A stretch of DNA of 64,000 nt from Acidobacteriota bacterium (GTDB taxonomy: Bacteria > Acidobacteriota > Terriglobia > Terriglobales > Acidobacteriaceae): assembly GCA_021818585.1 (NCBI GenBank), contig JAKATU010000065.1, positions 62,001 to 126,000 on the forward strand, given 5' to 3'. The position numbers were made by a program, and so were the translations under genes. The notes under the pieces were generated by a model. That model did no database searches and had not been told where the DNA came from. It saw only the letters and a program-made list of their open reading frames with translations. Positions 1-8,408 of the stretch are shown here, in pieces (the stretch's first letter is position 1; each line of letters opens with the position of its first letter).

Positions 1-918
1 CTCCCGCAAGTCGACTTCGTCGTCTCGGCCATCGTCGGCGTCGCCGGACTGGAAGCCACCTACGCCGCCGTCCTTGCGGGCAAACCCATCGGCCTCGCCA
101 ATAAAGAAGCCATGGTCGCCGCCGGAGAAATACTCACCGCTGCCGCCCGCCAAAAGAATGTCCCGCTGCTCCCCATCGACTCCGAGCACAATGCCGTCCA
201 CCAGTGCATGCGCGCTGGAACGCTCAATGAAATCAAGCAGATATGGCTCACCGCCTCCGGCGGTCCATTCCGCACTCTCCCGCTCACCGACTTCGAACAC
301 ATCACCGTCGCGCAGGCCCTCAAGCATCCCACCTGGGTCATGGGTCGCCGCATCACCATCGACTCGGCCACCATGCTCAACAAGGGCCTCGAAATCATCG
401 AAGCCTGCCGACTCTTTGACCTCCCACCCTCGGCCGTCAAAGTCACCGTGCATCCCCAGTCCACTGTCCACTCCCTGGTCGAATACATCGATGGCAGCCT
501 CCTCGCGCAAATCTCCGTCACGGATATGCGCCTGCCCATCCTCTACGCCATGACCTACCCCAAGCGCGTCGTCTCAGACCTCACTTTTGACATGACCACG
601 CTCAGCCGGCTCACCTTTGAAACTCCGGACTTCGGGCGTTTCCCCTGCCTGCGCCTCGCCTACGAGGCCGCCGAAATAGGCGGAGCGCACACCATCGCCC
701 TCAACGCAGCCGATGAAATCGCTGTCGAAGCCTTCCTCGATGGCCGCATCCCTTTCATGGGCATCCCGCGTACAATAGAAGCAGTGCTTGAGACGACGCC
801 CGTCACCCACCCTGGCACCATCCAGGAGGTGCTCGCGGCCGACCAACAGTCACGCGAAACCGCCTCGGCGGCCCTCAGCCAGTTCAGCCACGCATCCGTC
901 GGCACGCCCCGCGGATAA
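1..918 (+). CDS. dxr: 1-deoxy-D-xylulose 5-phosphate reductoisomerase (5' truncated)
   Basis: DXR catalyses the NADPH-dependent rearrangement and reduction of DXP to MEP, the committed step of the non-mevalonate isoprenoid pathway, in the cytosol. The frame is open from the first base of the window, so the N-terminal NADPH-binding part is missing and about 305 residues remain. Visible family motifs in order are LANKEAMVAAG, PIDSEHNAVHQ (the metal and substrate acidic residues Asp and Glu), TASGGPF, and NKGLE with its Lys and Glu. The protein ends in the usual C-terminal helical region. It lies 50 nt before rseP, an arrangement known from many bacteria (cdsA-dxr-rseP). ispD and ispF of the same pathway lie near 16-17.6 kb. 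Identification is firm; only the true start is unseen. Confidence 0.97.
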   Translation, partial: LPQVDFVVSAIVGVAGLEATYAAVLAGKPIGLANKEAMVAAGEILTAAARQKNVPLLPIDSEHNAVHQCMRAGTLNEIKQIWLTASGGPFRTLPLTDFEHITVAQALKHPTWVMGRRITIDSATMLNKGLEIIEACRLFDLPPSAVKVTVHPQSTVHSLVEYIDGSLLAQISVTDMRLPILYAMTYPKRVVSDLTFDMTTLSRLTFETPDFGRFPCLRLAYEAAEIGGAHTIALNAADEIAVEAFLDGRIPFMGIPRTIEAVLETTPVTHPGTIQEVLAADQQSRETASAALSQFSHASVGTPRG

Positions 919-968
919 CAGAAGCTGACTAAAGGAACGAACGAGATCTAGCCGTCTCCACGCTCGCT

Positions 969-2399
969 ATGCCCTTCTTTCTCACTGCAACCATCTCCAT
1001 GCTCATCGTGCTCGGCATCATGGTGCTCGTGCACGAGGCCGGACACTTCATCGCCGCCAAGGCCTTCGGTGTCCGCGTCGAGGTCTTCTCCATCGGCTTC
1101 GGCACCCGTCTGCTCGGCTTCCGCTACGGTGATACCGACTACCGCATCTGCATCCTCCCGCTTGGCGGCTATGTAAAAATGGCAGGCGAGCTCGGCGGTG
1201 ACGGAACCATGCCGCTTCCCGCCTCCTCTTCCGCAAGCGCGCAAGAGGACGACGGCCCCCGCGTTCTCGACCCCGGCGATCTCAACGCCAAGCCCCGCTG
1301 GCAACGCATGATCATCGGCTTTGCCGGACCCTTCGCCAACTTCATCCTGGCCTTTGCCCTCATGACCGGCCTCTACATGATGCACAACGAGGTCCCCAAA
1401 TTCCTCTCTCAGTCTGCCGTTCTTGACTTTGTCCCCACCAACACCCCCGCCGCCAGGGCAGGTCTCCAGGCTGGCGACAAAATCATCCACTTCGACGGCG
1501 CACCCCAGGACCCTACCTGGAACGATGTCCGCATCCGCGCAGCGCTCAACGTCAACTCCCTGGTTCCGGTCACCGTCCAGCGCATCGTCAACGGCCAGCC
1601 CAAAGATATCCAGACCCAGGTCGAAATCATCGACCCCACCAGGGGACAGGACTTCTCTCTCAGTGATTCCGGCCTCATTCCCCGCATGCAGAGCACACCG
1701 CTCAAGGTGGCCGTCGTCGAATCCGGCTTCCCCGCCGCCAAGGCTGGCCTCAAAGCCGGCGACTTCATCGAGGAGATCAACGGCGTCGCGCTCCACTCCA
1801 TTCCGGCCGTCAGTGCCTACCTGCATCAGAACGGCAAAAAGCCTGTCACCCTCACCATCCTCAGCCACGGCAAAACCTCCACCCTCACCGTCACGCCCAA
1901 GTGGGGCGACAACGGCGCGGGCAGCATGGGCTATCGCCTCGGCTTCGGTGCCGAACCGCCACCCTCCACCATTGAGCAGATGCCCTTCCTCGCCGCCGCG
2001 CGCAAGTCGGCCATCTCCAATTACCACTACTCCGGCTACATCCTCGACGTGCTCCACCGTCTGCTCACCCACCGCTCCGAGTTCCAGCAGCTCAGCGGCC
2101 CCATCGGCATCGCCCAGCAAACCGGCCAAGCCGTCGAAACCGACAGCTTGCAGCCCATCATCGCCCTCATGGCGCTCATCAGCCTCAATCTGGGCATCAT
2201 GAACCTGCTCCCCATCCCCATCCTCGATGGCGGCATGATCACCCTGCTAATCATCGAAGGCATCCTCCGCCACGACCTCAAGCCCGAGATCAAGGAGCGC
2301 CTCTACCAGGTCGCCTTCGTCATGCTCGTCCTCTTCTTCGCCTTCGTCATGGTCAATGACGTAGCCAAGCTCAACCTCTTCAGCGGACACAAACTGTAA
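969..2399 (+). CDS. rseP: RseP-type site-2 zinc metalloprotease
   Basis: This is an intramembrane S2P-family protease that cuts membrane-anchored substrates such as anti-sigma factors inside the inner membrane. The 476-residue protein has the zinc motif HEAGH at residues 22-26 in the first membrane segment and the LDG motif (third zinc ligand Asp) near residues 419-421 after NLLPIP. Between them are two PDZ-like regions, the first around GLQAGDKI and the second around GLKAGDFIEEINGV. Final hydrophobic segments close the protein. Length and order match the family. It follows dxr by 50 nt and is probably cotranscribed. I see no clear Shine-Dalgarno before the ATG. No rpoE or anti-sigma gene is in view, so its physiological substrate cannot be read here. 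Confidence 0.95.
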   Translation: MPFFLTATISMLIVLGIMVLVHEAGHFIAAKAFGVRVEVFSIGFGTRLLGFRYGDTDYRICILPLGGYVKMAGELGGDGTMPLPASSSASAQEDDGPRVLDPGDLNAKPRWQRMIIGFAGPFANFILAFALMTGLYMMHNEVPKFLSQSAVLDFVPTNTPAARAGLQAGDKIIHFDGAPQDPTWNDVRIRAALNVNSLVPVTVQRIVNGQPKDIQTQVEIIDPTRGQDFSLSDSGLIPRMQSTPLKVAVVESGFPAAKAGLKAGDFIEEINGVALHSIPAVSAYLHQNGKKPVTLTILSHGKTSTLTVTPKWGDNGAGSMGYRLGFGAEPPPSTIEQMPFLAAARKSAISNYHYSGYILDVLHRLLTHRSEFQQLSGPIGIAQQTGQAVETDSLQPIIALMALISLNLGIMNLLPIPILDGGMITLLIIEGILRHDLKPEIKERLYQVAFVMLVLFFAFVMVNDVAKLNLFSGHKL

Positions 2400-2817
2400 G
2401 GCAAATAACCTCAACCCGGAAAAACCGGGTGTCCGCCCGCGCCGTCAATCAGTCGCACTGCTCCAGCGGCCAGACCGGCGCATACAAGGCTATGTAACCG
2501 TTACGGTTATTGTTATCCGGCTGCGCTGCAGCAAACCTCCACACCGGCAAACAACATAAAAGCCACCAGCACCCTGCGAACGTACACGGAATAACCCTTC
2601 CAGCAAAAGAGTATGAGAAGGAGTGCCACTACTCTCTCGCTCTAACTGTCAACACGAACACGCAAGCACTGACCTGCCTCGCCGTCGTTGTGCAGGCAAA
2701 GGAAATCGGCTCGCCAGCCGGCAAGCCGCTTGAAACCGTGGCGCCACCGAACCGAGCATGAAATGTATAGCCGCGCACCTGCCCACACTCATGCTGCCGG
2801 ACAAGGCGAAACTCCTG
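2400..2817. other. Intergenic region between rseP and a convergent secreted-protein gene
   Basis: No convincing gene is seen in these 418 bases. Besides the hairpin after rseP there is an inverted repeat TAACCG-TTA-CGGTTA at 2495-2509, which could be a protein-binding site. An 83-codon open frame starting with TTG at 2510 follows it directly and begins with an LSGC lipobox-like string. It has no charged N-terminus, no membrane segment and no ribosome-binding site, so I do not call it. Confidence 0.5.
2414..2430. terminator. Short hairpin after rseP
   Basis: A perfect 6-bp inverted repeat ACCCGG / CCGGGT encloses AAAAA, 15 nt after the rseP stop. There is no T run after it, so it is at best a weak terminator or an mRNA end-stabilising hairpin. 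Confidence 0.3.
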
Positions 2818-4599
2818 CTACCAGTTCCATCCCTCGTTTGTGTTCATGTTCTGGAGTGCGGTGAGGACTTGTGAGGGCGAGCCCACGAGAACATACATAT
2901 CTGATCTCACGCTTTCGTCTATATTCGGCCCTGCGTGGTTGGGCGCCAGCAGGCCACTGATCCGAATCACTGGAGCTATTTCTGTGAACTGATTCTCGGA
3001 TTGAATGCCGTTGATTGTCCGGGTTAAAACGGACGAGGTGTATGCCGACGCTCTCAAGTAGGAGAAAACTCGCCGATCAATGCTGACGCTTTCGCCATTC
3101 GTCACATCCGTTTCAGTCACTTGCTGCACGTTGACCGGATCGGTCTGCGGGAAATAGATGGCAATGATCGGAGCATTCAGATCGCCTGAATCTTGCAGGG
3201 CAACCACCGTGTCACAAGGTGAGGAGGTTGGTATGGGATACATCTTTGCCGTAATGATCACTCCACCTTGCGTCAGGTTCAAAGGCTGAGGAGAATTCCA
3301 TCCATTACACGAAGAGTTCAGCGTCAGATAGTTCGTGTAGCCGCCGGACAGGCGGAGGCGCACACCTGCATCAAACTGCGCAATTGCAAGGTCCGTATTG
3401 GTTAACTGTACGGGTCTGAGCGAACTGGAATTTGTGACATCGCTGTATGCTTGAACGTCATAACTGGGCCCTTCATATGTGGTATCAAGGACAGGGGTGG
3501 TCGTGCCGTTATTGTCATAGGTGGCAGCTGGTCCAAATTTGTAAATAGGGCTATAGTCGGCACTCGTCTGCGGCGTCTGCCAGGTAGTGGCGCCGGGATT
3601 GCCGGGAGCTCCCGGATTGCCCAGGTAAGTCATCGTAAAGTCGTACTTGAAAATGGACGCCGTGTTGTTGCCCAGCTTGCTTGCATCCTCGTAATAGCCA
3701 TTAAATCCAAACTCGCTGGATAATTGCTGATCTGCGGAGATATTCGCCGATAACTCCTGGCTGAATATCCCATCCGTCACGGAAGTGGTATTGCAAGAGG
3801 GTATAGGGTCTTGAACGTCGGGAGAATAGTAACTGAGAGGGAAAAAGCAAAAGCCCCCATTGAGAAACAGCGGCAAAGTGTAGGGCGCAATGTTGATACG
3901 CCCGCCCGGGCCTTCCGGAGATTGGGTGAGAGTAAGCGTGACTGGTGTACCTAATCCATCCTGAATGCCTGCCTGAGTCGGGTTATAAAAACCGCTGTGA
4001 AGGCTATCGCGAATGTCAGCCTGAAAACCCCGTCCGTAGGCAACGGCGATCAGGTTTCCAAAGCTGCCATAGCCTGTATTCAGGTAATCCACATAACCGC
4101 CGCCATTACAATCCGCGCCGAGTGTTGCGCCATTGCTGGTGATCGTAGCCTGGTCGGCCGTATAGTCACTCGCTGCATACAAATCCTGAGGATTCCACCC
4201 GGTACAGGGATTGCTCGCAGATAGGGCCGTATAGCTCTGCGTAAGAACGGTTGAGAGATTTCCGCTGGCGTCTTCCGCAATTGCTTTAATGGTCGCTCCG
4301 CCCAGCAAAGTGAAGCAGGGCGTCGTGGAGCTTGGCGTACATTGAGTCCCATTCGATGACGAAGGGGTGCTTCCATCCAACGTGTAAATTATGGAGGTTC
4401 CGGGGGTTGCATCCGTAATGTAGACCGGCGTGTCGCCGGAAATGGTAGTAGAAGTTGGAGAAATACTCGGCGCGCTTACCTGGCTCTGTGGATTGGGGGG
4501 TGGCGAAGCCTGCGTTGATCCCCCGCAACCGCACAAAAAAAATATGGCAAGTGACGCAAAAGCAGAGAAGCGGACGCCGCGGCGCCAATGCCTGGCCAT
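2818..4599 (-). CDS. Secreted lipoprotein with chitobiase-C-like Ig domain, function unknown
   Basis: I do not recognise the full family. From the ATG at 4599 the protein starts with a basic stretch, a hydrophobic segment and a lipobox LCGC followed by GGST, so it should be an exported lipoprotein. A longer frame runs up to 4767, but that would bury the signal peptide 57 residues in, so I prefer 4599. Residues about 40-130 include YTLDGSTPSSSNGT and ATIKAIAEDASGN, typical of the small Ig-like module found after chitobiase/beta-hexosaminidase (CHB_HEX_C type). The remaining roughly 450 residues are rich in Asn, Thr, Ser, Gly and Tyr with several Cys and have no motif I can name. Base composition looks less GC-rich than the flanking housekeeping genes, which fits an accessory gene. 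It is convergent with rseP. Confidence 0.7.
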   Translation of the reverse strand: MARHWRRGVRFSAFASLAIFFLCGCGGSTQASPPPNPQSQVSAPSISPTSTTISGDTPVYITDATPGTSIIYTLDGSTPSSSNGTQCTPSSTTPCFTLLGGATIKAIAEDASGNLSTVLTQSYTALSASNPCTGWNPQDLYAASDYTADQATITSNGATLGADCNGGGYVDYLNTGYGSFGNLIAVAYGRGFQADIRDSLHSGFYNPTQAGIQDGLGTPVTLTLTQSPEGPGGRINIAPYTLPLFLNGGFCFFPLSYYSPDVQDPIPSCNTTSVTDGIFSQELSANISADQQLSSEFGFNGYYEDASKLGNNTASIFKYDFTMTYLGNPGAPGNPGATTWQTPQTSADYSPIYKFGPAATYDNNGTTTPVLDTTYEGPSYDVQAYSDVTNSSSLRPVQLTNTDLAIAQFDAGVRLRLSGGYTNYLTLNSSCNGWNSPQPLNLTQGGVIITAKMYPIPTSSPCDTVVALQDSGDLNAPIIAIYFPQTDPVNVQQVTETDVTNGESVSIDRRVFSYLRASAYTSSVLTRTINGIQSENQFTEIAPVIRISGLLAPNHAGPNIDESVRSDMYVLVGSPSQVLTALQNMNTNEGWNW

Positions 4600-5083
4600 G
4601 CGCTCTAAAGGCGCTTGATCTTCCTCGCCATGCTTTTGGAATGAACTCTGCCTCTGAGGCATGCAAACAGCATCCGCTGCATGCGAAAAACTTTGTCCGA
4701 GCGAGCAATCTGGTCGCATCCTGGCCGCCTCCACAAAGGGGGAATTTATGCGCATACAGCCTAACATAAAGAAATAACAATAGAGAAATAGTTGTTCATT
4801 GGGAACTTGAAATTCCTACGAAGCAGAAAGGCGCTCCTGATCTCAAGGGTGTCCCATGCTTTCACATCGCCTCGGCATAAAGGCCTGGGATGAGCGCGAC
4901 GACTGCACAGTGACCGTATCCCCATCCGACCCACAATCGGGGAGCAACCCTCCGCGCGCAGCCATCACACGGCTCCGACTGGAGCGCTTTCACTGAAGGC
5001 GTCGGGGGGAGAAAACAACTTGACGTGAACGTCCTATCAATGAACAGTCACTCGCGATCGCATTAGGACACCTCATAACATCA
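4600..5083. other. Divergent promoter region, no gene seen
   Basis: This stretch separates the minus-strand lipoprotein gene from the plus-strand DUF5818-like gene and should hold both promoters. A TTGACG hexamer occurs at 5020-5025 within a small palindrome GACGT-GA-ACGTC at 5022-5033, but no matching -10 element is convincing. No open frame here has coding character. Confidence 0.4.
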
Positions 5084-5395
5084 GTGAAGATGCTCCAAAA
5101 AGCGCTCCTGCGTCCCGCCAGTTCCGGATACACTACACTCCCCCCGCAGAACCAGCAGCAGCACGCCGCCGAGCACGCGCAGACCACGCCGCACAGCTTC
5201 ACCGGCGTCCTCGTCGCACTCAAAAACGGTCACTACGCGCTCGTCAAGGGCCATGGACCGAAAGGCCGGCCCATGGGACACATGCTCGACCATACCCGCA
5301 ATGCAAAGAAGTATGCAGAAAAAGTAGTCAAAGTGACCGGCAAGCTTAACATGTCCAACAACACCGTCCACGTCACCAGCATCAAGCGCACCTGA
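5084..5395 (+). CDS. Small DUF5818-like (OB-fold type) protein
   Basis: The protein has about 103 residues. The C-terminal two thirds read FTGVLVALKNGHYALV, then AEKVVKVTGKLN and NTVHVTSIKRT. That pattern of beta strands (GVL.....YAL..., V.VTG.L....NTI.V..I) resembles DUF5818, a small OB-fold-like domain I associate with Acidobacteria and related soil bacteria; this comes from memory of the family, not from a search. GTG at 5084 is the longest start and ATG at 5090 is equally possible. No signal peptide is evident from either start, which is odd because relatives are often exported. The N-terminal 35 residues are Gln- and His-rich and probably disordered. Function unknown. Confidence 0.6.
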   Translation: MKMLQKALLRPASSGYTTLPPQNQQQHAAEHAQTTPHSFTGVLVALKNGHYALVKGHGPKGRPMGHMLDHTRNAKKYAEKVVKVTGKLNMSNNTVHVTSIKRT

Positions 5396-5426
5396 ACCCG
5401 AAAGGAAAGGGCGGGAAAGAACTGGC

Positions 5427-5759
5427 TCAGTCCATTCCGCTCTTTCCGTCACTGGCAACCTCACCCACCGCCGAACCCAGCAATGCCTTGAGTCCTCGCA
5501 CATACTCAGCCAGCGCCTCACGCCCCGCGTTCGTCATGCGATACACCGTCTGCGGCTTGCGCATCACAAACTTCTTCTCCGCCGTCACATACCCGGCCTT
5601 TTCCAGTTGCTGCAGTTGCGCGCCCAGGTTTCCATCGGTCGCCTGCGTCTTGCCCTTGAGCCACGCAAACTCCGCCTCCTCCACGCCGCTCAACAGGGAA
5701 AGCAGCATCAGCCGCACCTTCCCATGCACAATCGAATTCAACTCCGGCAACTCAGGCAT
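5427..5759 (-). CDS. Winged-helix transcriptional regulator (HTH_34/MarR-like), module 1
   Basis: This 110-residue DNA-binding protein has the pattern IVHGKVRLMLLSLL, then FAWLKGKTQATDGNLGAQLQ as recognition region, then AGYVTAEKKFVMRKPQTVYR as wing, typical of the short winged-helix family PF13601. I chose the ATG at 5759 because it starts MPELPELNSIVHGK like its relatives; the frame is open further up, but that part overlaps the upstream gene. Its ATG overlaps the stop of the membrane-protein gene by 8 nt (ATGCCTGA), suggesting translational coupling. A palindrome in the module promoter at 6429-6451 is its likely operator, so autoregulation is plausible. A paralogous pair lies at 10728-11841. 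Confidence 0.85.
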   Translation of the reverse strand: MPELPELNSIVHGKVRLMLLSLLSGVEEAEFAWLKGKTQATDGNLGAQLQQLEKAGYVTAEKKFVMRKPQTVYRMTNAGREALAEYVRGLKALLGSAVGEVASDGKSGMD

Positions 5760-6372
5760 GGCTGCCCATCCCCTGCGCCTGCACGCCCGGCTTCCGTCCA
5801 TCCAGATACATGCAATACACCCCAAACACAATCTGGCAAAGGAAAACCGCAGCTAAAAATACCCACGGCGTATCGAAGAAGACGGGGCCCTCGTAACAGC
5901 ACGCTACCGCCGTAACCCACCACGCCACCGCGCACGCCATCTGCGGCCTCCAGCGCAAAATCATCGCGGAAGCCCCATTCACCATCCCCAGCATGCCGGC
6001 AATAATCGCAAACGCAACATGAGGGTCCGTCAGCCGTTGGCTGATCCCGAGTGCGCACATCAACAGAAAGATGGAAATTCCAAACGCCGCCCACACCACT
6101 CTGACCGCACGCCCTGCCGAAGTTGGCGTCTGCGCCTGGCTACCCTGCGCCCGGCGAATCACCCCGGAAATGATCCCCGCGGCAAGCACCGTAATCGGCC
6201 ACGCCCAGCCAAACTGCGCCGTCGACGTCCATGCAATCGCCACGTAATAGGCAACGCCCCACAGCACGAACATCCATCCCCAGCGCTCCGTCCCACGCTG
6301 GCCCTCCAGCACCATCGACTCAATCAAATCCAGCCGCTCCCGAACCTCGTTCGCTCCCGTAAACTCCGTCAT
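5752..6372 (-). CDS. Multi-pass membrane protein of module 1
   Basis: I do not know the function. From the ATG at 6372 there are about 206 residues: a short soluble N-terminus rich in charged residues (NEVRERLDLIESMVLEG), then about six hydrophobic segments (for example WMFVLWGVAYYVAIAW, WPITVLAAGIISGV, VVWAAFGISIFLLMCALG, WVFLAAVFLCQIVFGVYC). The frame is open to an ATG at 6426, but 6372 has an excellent Shine-Dalgarno (GAGGAGGG, 5 nt before ATG), while 6426 sits only 2 nt from the operator palindrome. The gene is first in a two-gene unit with the winged-helix regulator. By context it may sense or respond to a membrane signal that the regulator reads; that is inference. Confidence 0.8.
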   Translation of the reverse strand: MTEFTGANEVRERLDLIESMVLEGQRGTERWGWMFVLWGVAYYVAIAWTSTAQFGWAWPITVLAAGIISGVIRRAQGSQAQTPTSAGRAVRVVWAAFGISIFLLMCALGISQRLTDPHVAFAIIAGMLGMVNGASAMILRWRPQMACAVAWWVTAVACCYEGPVFFDTPWVFLAAVFLCQIVFGVYCMYLDGRKPGVQAQGMGSHA

Positions 6373-6428
6373 CGCAACCCTCCTCGGTCGAATCGCAGCC
6401 ATCGCTTTATTCACTGAGATCGACATTA

Positions 6429-6451
6429 ATAGAGTTCTCTATTTTATAGAG
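6429..6451 (-). promoter_or_regulatory. Palindromic operator of module 1
   Basis: Three copies of one hexamer in alternating orientation, ATAGAG (6429-6434), CTCTAT (6437-6442) and ATAGAG (6446-6451), make two overlapping inverted repeats in an AT-rich island directly upstream of the module transcript. On the minus strand the core reads CTCTAT-AAA-ATAGAG. Its position, 57 nt before the chosen ATG, fits an operator overlapping the core promoter. The winged-helix protein encoded downstream is the natural candidate to bind it. Confidence 0.6.
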
Positions 6452-6474
6452 TATGTCAACGGTAAAAATAGAAA

Positions 6475-6504
6475 TCCGCGCGGGAAACACCCTCTCCGCG
6501 CGGA
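6475..6504 (-). terminator. Terminator after the methyltransferase gene
   Basis: A 9-bp GC-rich stem TCCGCGCGG / CCGCGCGGA (6475-6483 with 6496-6504) is followed on the minus strand by a T-rich tract (TTTCTATTTTT). It lies 30 nt after the methyltransferase stop and just before the module 1 promoter, insulating the two units. Confidence 0.65.
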
Positions 6505-6533
6505 CCAGAACAATCTAAAGCATCAAGAATCTT

Positions 6534-7559
6534 CTACTTAACCCCGATCACCGCCGTATTCTCGCTCCTCGGCACAACCTCGGCAGTCACGTCCTTGAAC
6601 CCGGCCGCATCATACATCTTCTTCAACTGGCTGAAGGGATAAGCATCGCCCGATGGTGTCGTGGCCAGCATCGTCATCGCAAAGCTCGCCGACGATGGTG
6701 GTGAAACACGGTCCTCATTCGGCACAAACTCCAGCGTTACCGCGCGCCCGCCCGGCTTTAGCGCCGCATGCACCTTCCTCAGCAGCTCCACATTCGTCGG
6801 CACGTCAAAGTGGTGCAGAAAATTCGTTAACAGCGCCACATCATACGGCCCACCATACTCCACCTCAAACGCGCTGCCCGGTCGTCGAGTATAACGATCC
6901 GCCACGTCCGCCTTCTTTGCATTTTCCGCCGCCACTTCCAGCACCGCGGCCCAGTCCACCGCTGTCACATGCGCCTCGGGATTCTTCTTGGCAAACGCAA
7001 TCCCGAACAGCCCATGTCCGGCAGCAATATCCAGTACCTGCATCGGCCCCGTCTGCCCGCGCGTCACAATCTCGCAAAGCGGCTGCGCCATCGGCCCAAT
7101 CCACGACGCCATTGACTTCGCAAACTCCACCCATGCCGGATTATCCGGCTCCACCGAACCCTCGCCCGGCAGCACCGTCCGCCCCGTCCGCACAATCTCC
7201 GTCAGGTTACTGAACGTGTCTTTGATCATCGGCGTGTACAAAAACTTCGAAATCGAAGACAGGCACGCCGGCGAATTCGGATCCAGAAACGCCGCGCTCA
7301 TCGCCGAGTGCTTGTAACGCCCATCCTCCTTCACCAGCACACCAGGAATCGTCAAAAAATCACAGAGAATCCGCGTGCCCCGCTCCGACGCTCCGCAATG
7401 CTTCGCAATCGAAGCCACATCGCCCGGGCCCTCACCCACCGCCCGGAACAAATCCAGTTCAATCGCCGTCGCCAGCGCCGCACTCTGCTGGTGCGCCGTT
7501 AACATGCCAAACACAACGCCGGGATTCGGCGGAACTCCACTATTACCCGCTTCACTCAT
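6534..7559 (-). CDS. SAM-dependent methyltransferase with N-terminal dimerisation domain
   Basis: This 341-residue class I methyltransferase resembles the O-methyltransferase / C-methylase group (Methyltransf_2-like). The N-terminal ~100 residues form a helical winged domain (ALATAIELDLFRAVGEG, ASERGTRILCDFL). The SAM-binding motif VLDIAAGHGLFGIAF is near residue 170, followed by an acidic loop AVDWAAVLE, then NFLHHFD and ALKPGGRAVTLEF, the usual motifs II and III. The start at 7559 is an ATG preceded by GAGG at good spacing; a GTG lies one codon earlier. It stands alone between terminators. Substrate cannot be inferred; quinone, pigment and small-phenol methylation are all known for this fold. 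Confidence 0.85.
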   Translation of the reverse strand: MSEAGNSGVPPNPGVVFGMLTAHQQSAALATAIELDLFRAVGEGPGDVASIAKHCGASERGTRILCDFLTIPGVLVKEDGRYKHSAMSAAFLDPNSPACLSSISKFLYTPMIKDTFSNLTEIVRTGRTVLPGEGSVEPDNPAWVEFAKSMASWIGPMAQPLCEIVTRGQTGPMQVLDIAAGHGLFGIAFAKKNPEAHVTAVDWAAVLEVAAENAKKADVADRYTRRPGSAFEVEYGGPYDVALLTNFLHHFDVPTNVELLRKVHAALKPGGRAVTLEFVPNEDRVSPPSSASFAMTMLATTPSGDAYPFSQLKKMYDAAGFKDVTAEVVPRSENTAVIGVK

Positions 7560-8408
7560 CACAAACCTCGTCTCCCCACTGCCCCAACTCCGGCAGGTGG
7601 CCTATTTCTCGATGTCAAGTTATGACCCACTTATCAGGAGCCCACACCCGGGGACGGCGCGCACAGCACAGCTCAGAAAACCTGAAACTCAGGACCAAAG
7701 AAGTCTACGCCATTCCCGGGAACCTGCCTACCCAAAACCCATCCTCCTATCGGGCGCACAATCACCCCGCGCGGTGTTTCAACAACTGTCCGGACATTTC
7801 ATCCTCAAGTTGAGCGGCCATCTGTCGAGCGAGCAAGTGGCCGCCCGGCGCGGGAGCTGTCTTTGCACCTGCCCCGCAACTGCGCCCGACTTCAATATCT
7901 CCCTCGCCGCAGATTTTCAGGAGTTTCGAGTAAACAATCGGGCGGATTACTCCTTTTACAGCTCGGACTTTTTCCCGATAGCTGCCGCGCGCATACTTCT
8001 CGGCAATTCCTTCTGGACCGGAAATACCCGGAACGACAGCGCATAGACCGTCCCCGGCTCATAGCCCTTCGGCATCTCCGCGTGCAGTCCACCCTCGCTT
8101 TGCTTCCACTGCACCGGACGGCCTGTTCCCGGCAATCGCACATGCTTAATCTTGCCCGGACTCGTCTTCGCGCCACGACTCAGCGAAACAATCGCCACTG
8201 GCTTGTCAGGAACCCCGGCGCAAGACCCACGCCCGCGCCCATACCATGGCTCGGTAAACCAGCAGCAACCGCCGCACTCCCCATCAATCTGCAAAAGTCT
8301 CTACGCCGCATCCCGCTCCTTTTTATGGTCATCACTCAGCCACCTGATTCTATCCCGCAATCCGTGCTCGCAATACCTGACACGATGGTCAGCCTGCGAA
8401 AGACACAA
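7560..8408. other. Long non-coding stretch with a decayed gene fragment
   Basis: Apart from the fucosidase-like fragment at 7956-8294, no gene with coding character is visible in these roughly 850 bases. Frames on the plus strand are open by chance of composition and show neither a ribosome-binding site nor a recognisable motif. Confidence 0.45.
7956..8294 (-). pseudogene. Remnant of an alpha-L-fucosidase-like (GH29) C-terminal domain
   Basis: The frame encodes KPVAIVSLSRGA, then GKIKHVRLPG, VQWKQSEGGLHAEMP and TVYALSFRVFP. This order (a beta-sandwich ending in W.Q...GL.V..P......YAL.F.) matches the C-terminal domain of many GH29 alpha-L-fucosidases. No catalytic domain is present upstream: only 160 bases separate it from the next gene, and they do not continue the reading. 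I therefore read it as a 5'-deleted relic. The formal ATG at 8294 gives an unlikely Cys/Gly-rich start. The family match is from memory and needs a profile search. Confidence 0.4.

Noticed and set aside
948..2129. Long open frame (393 codons) antisense to rseP
   Set aside because: It mirrors rseP exactly, is Gly/Asp/Glu/Val-rich as expected from the complement of GC-rich codons, and has no motif. Similar antisense frames occur opposite galE, leuC, ilvD, ilvB, lpxB, the M1-like gene and others.
2510..2761. 83-codon frame beginning with an LSGC lipobox-like string
   Set aside because: TTG start, no positive N-terminus or hydrophobic segment before the Cys, no ribosome-binding site, and no coding bias.
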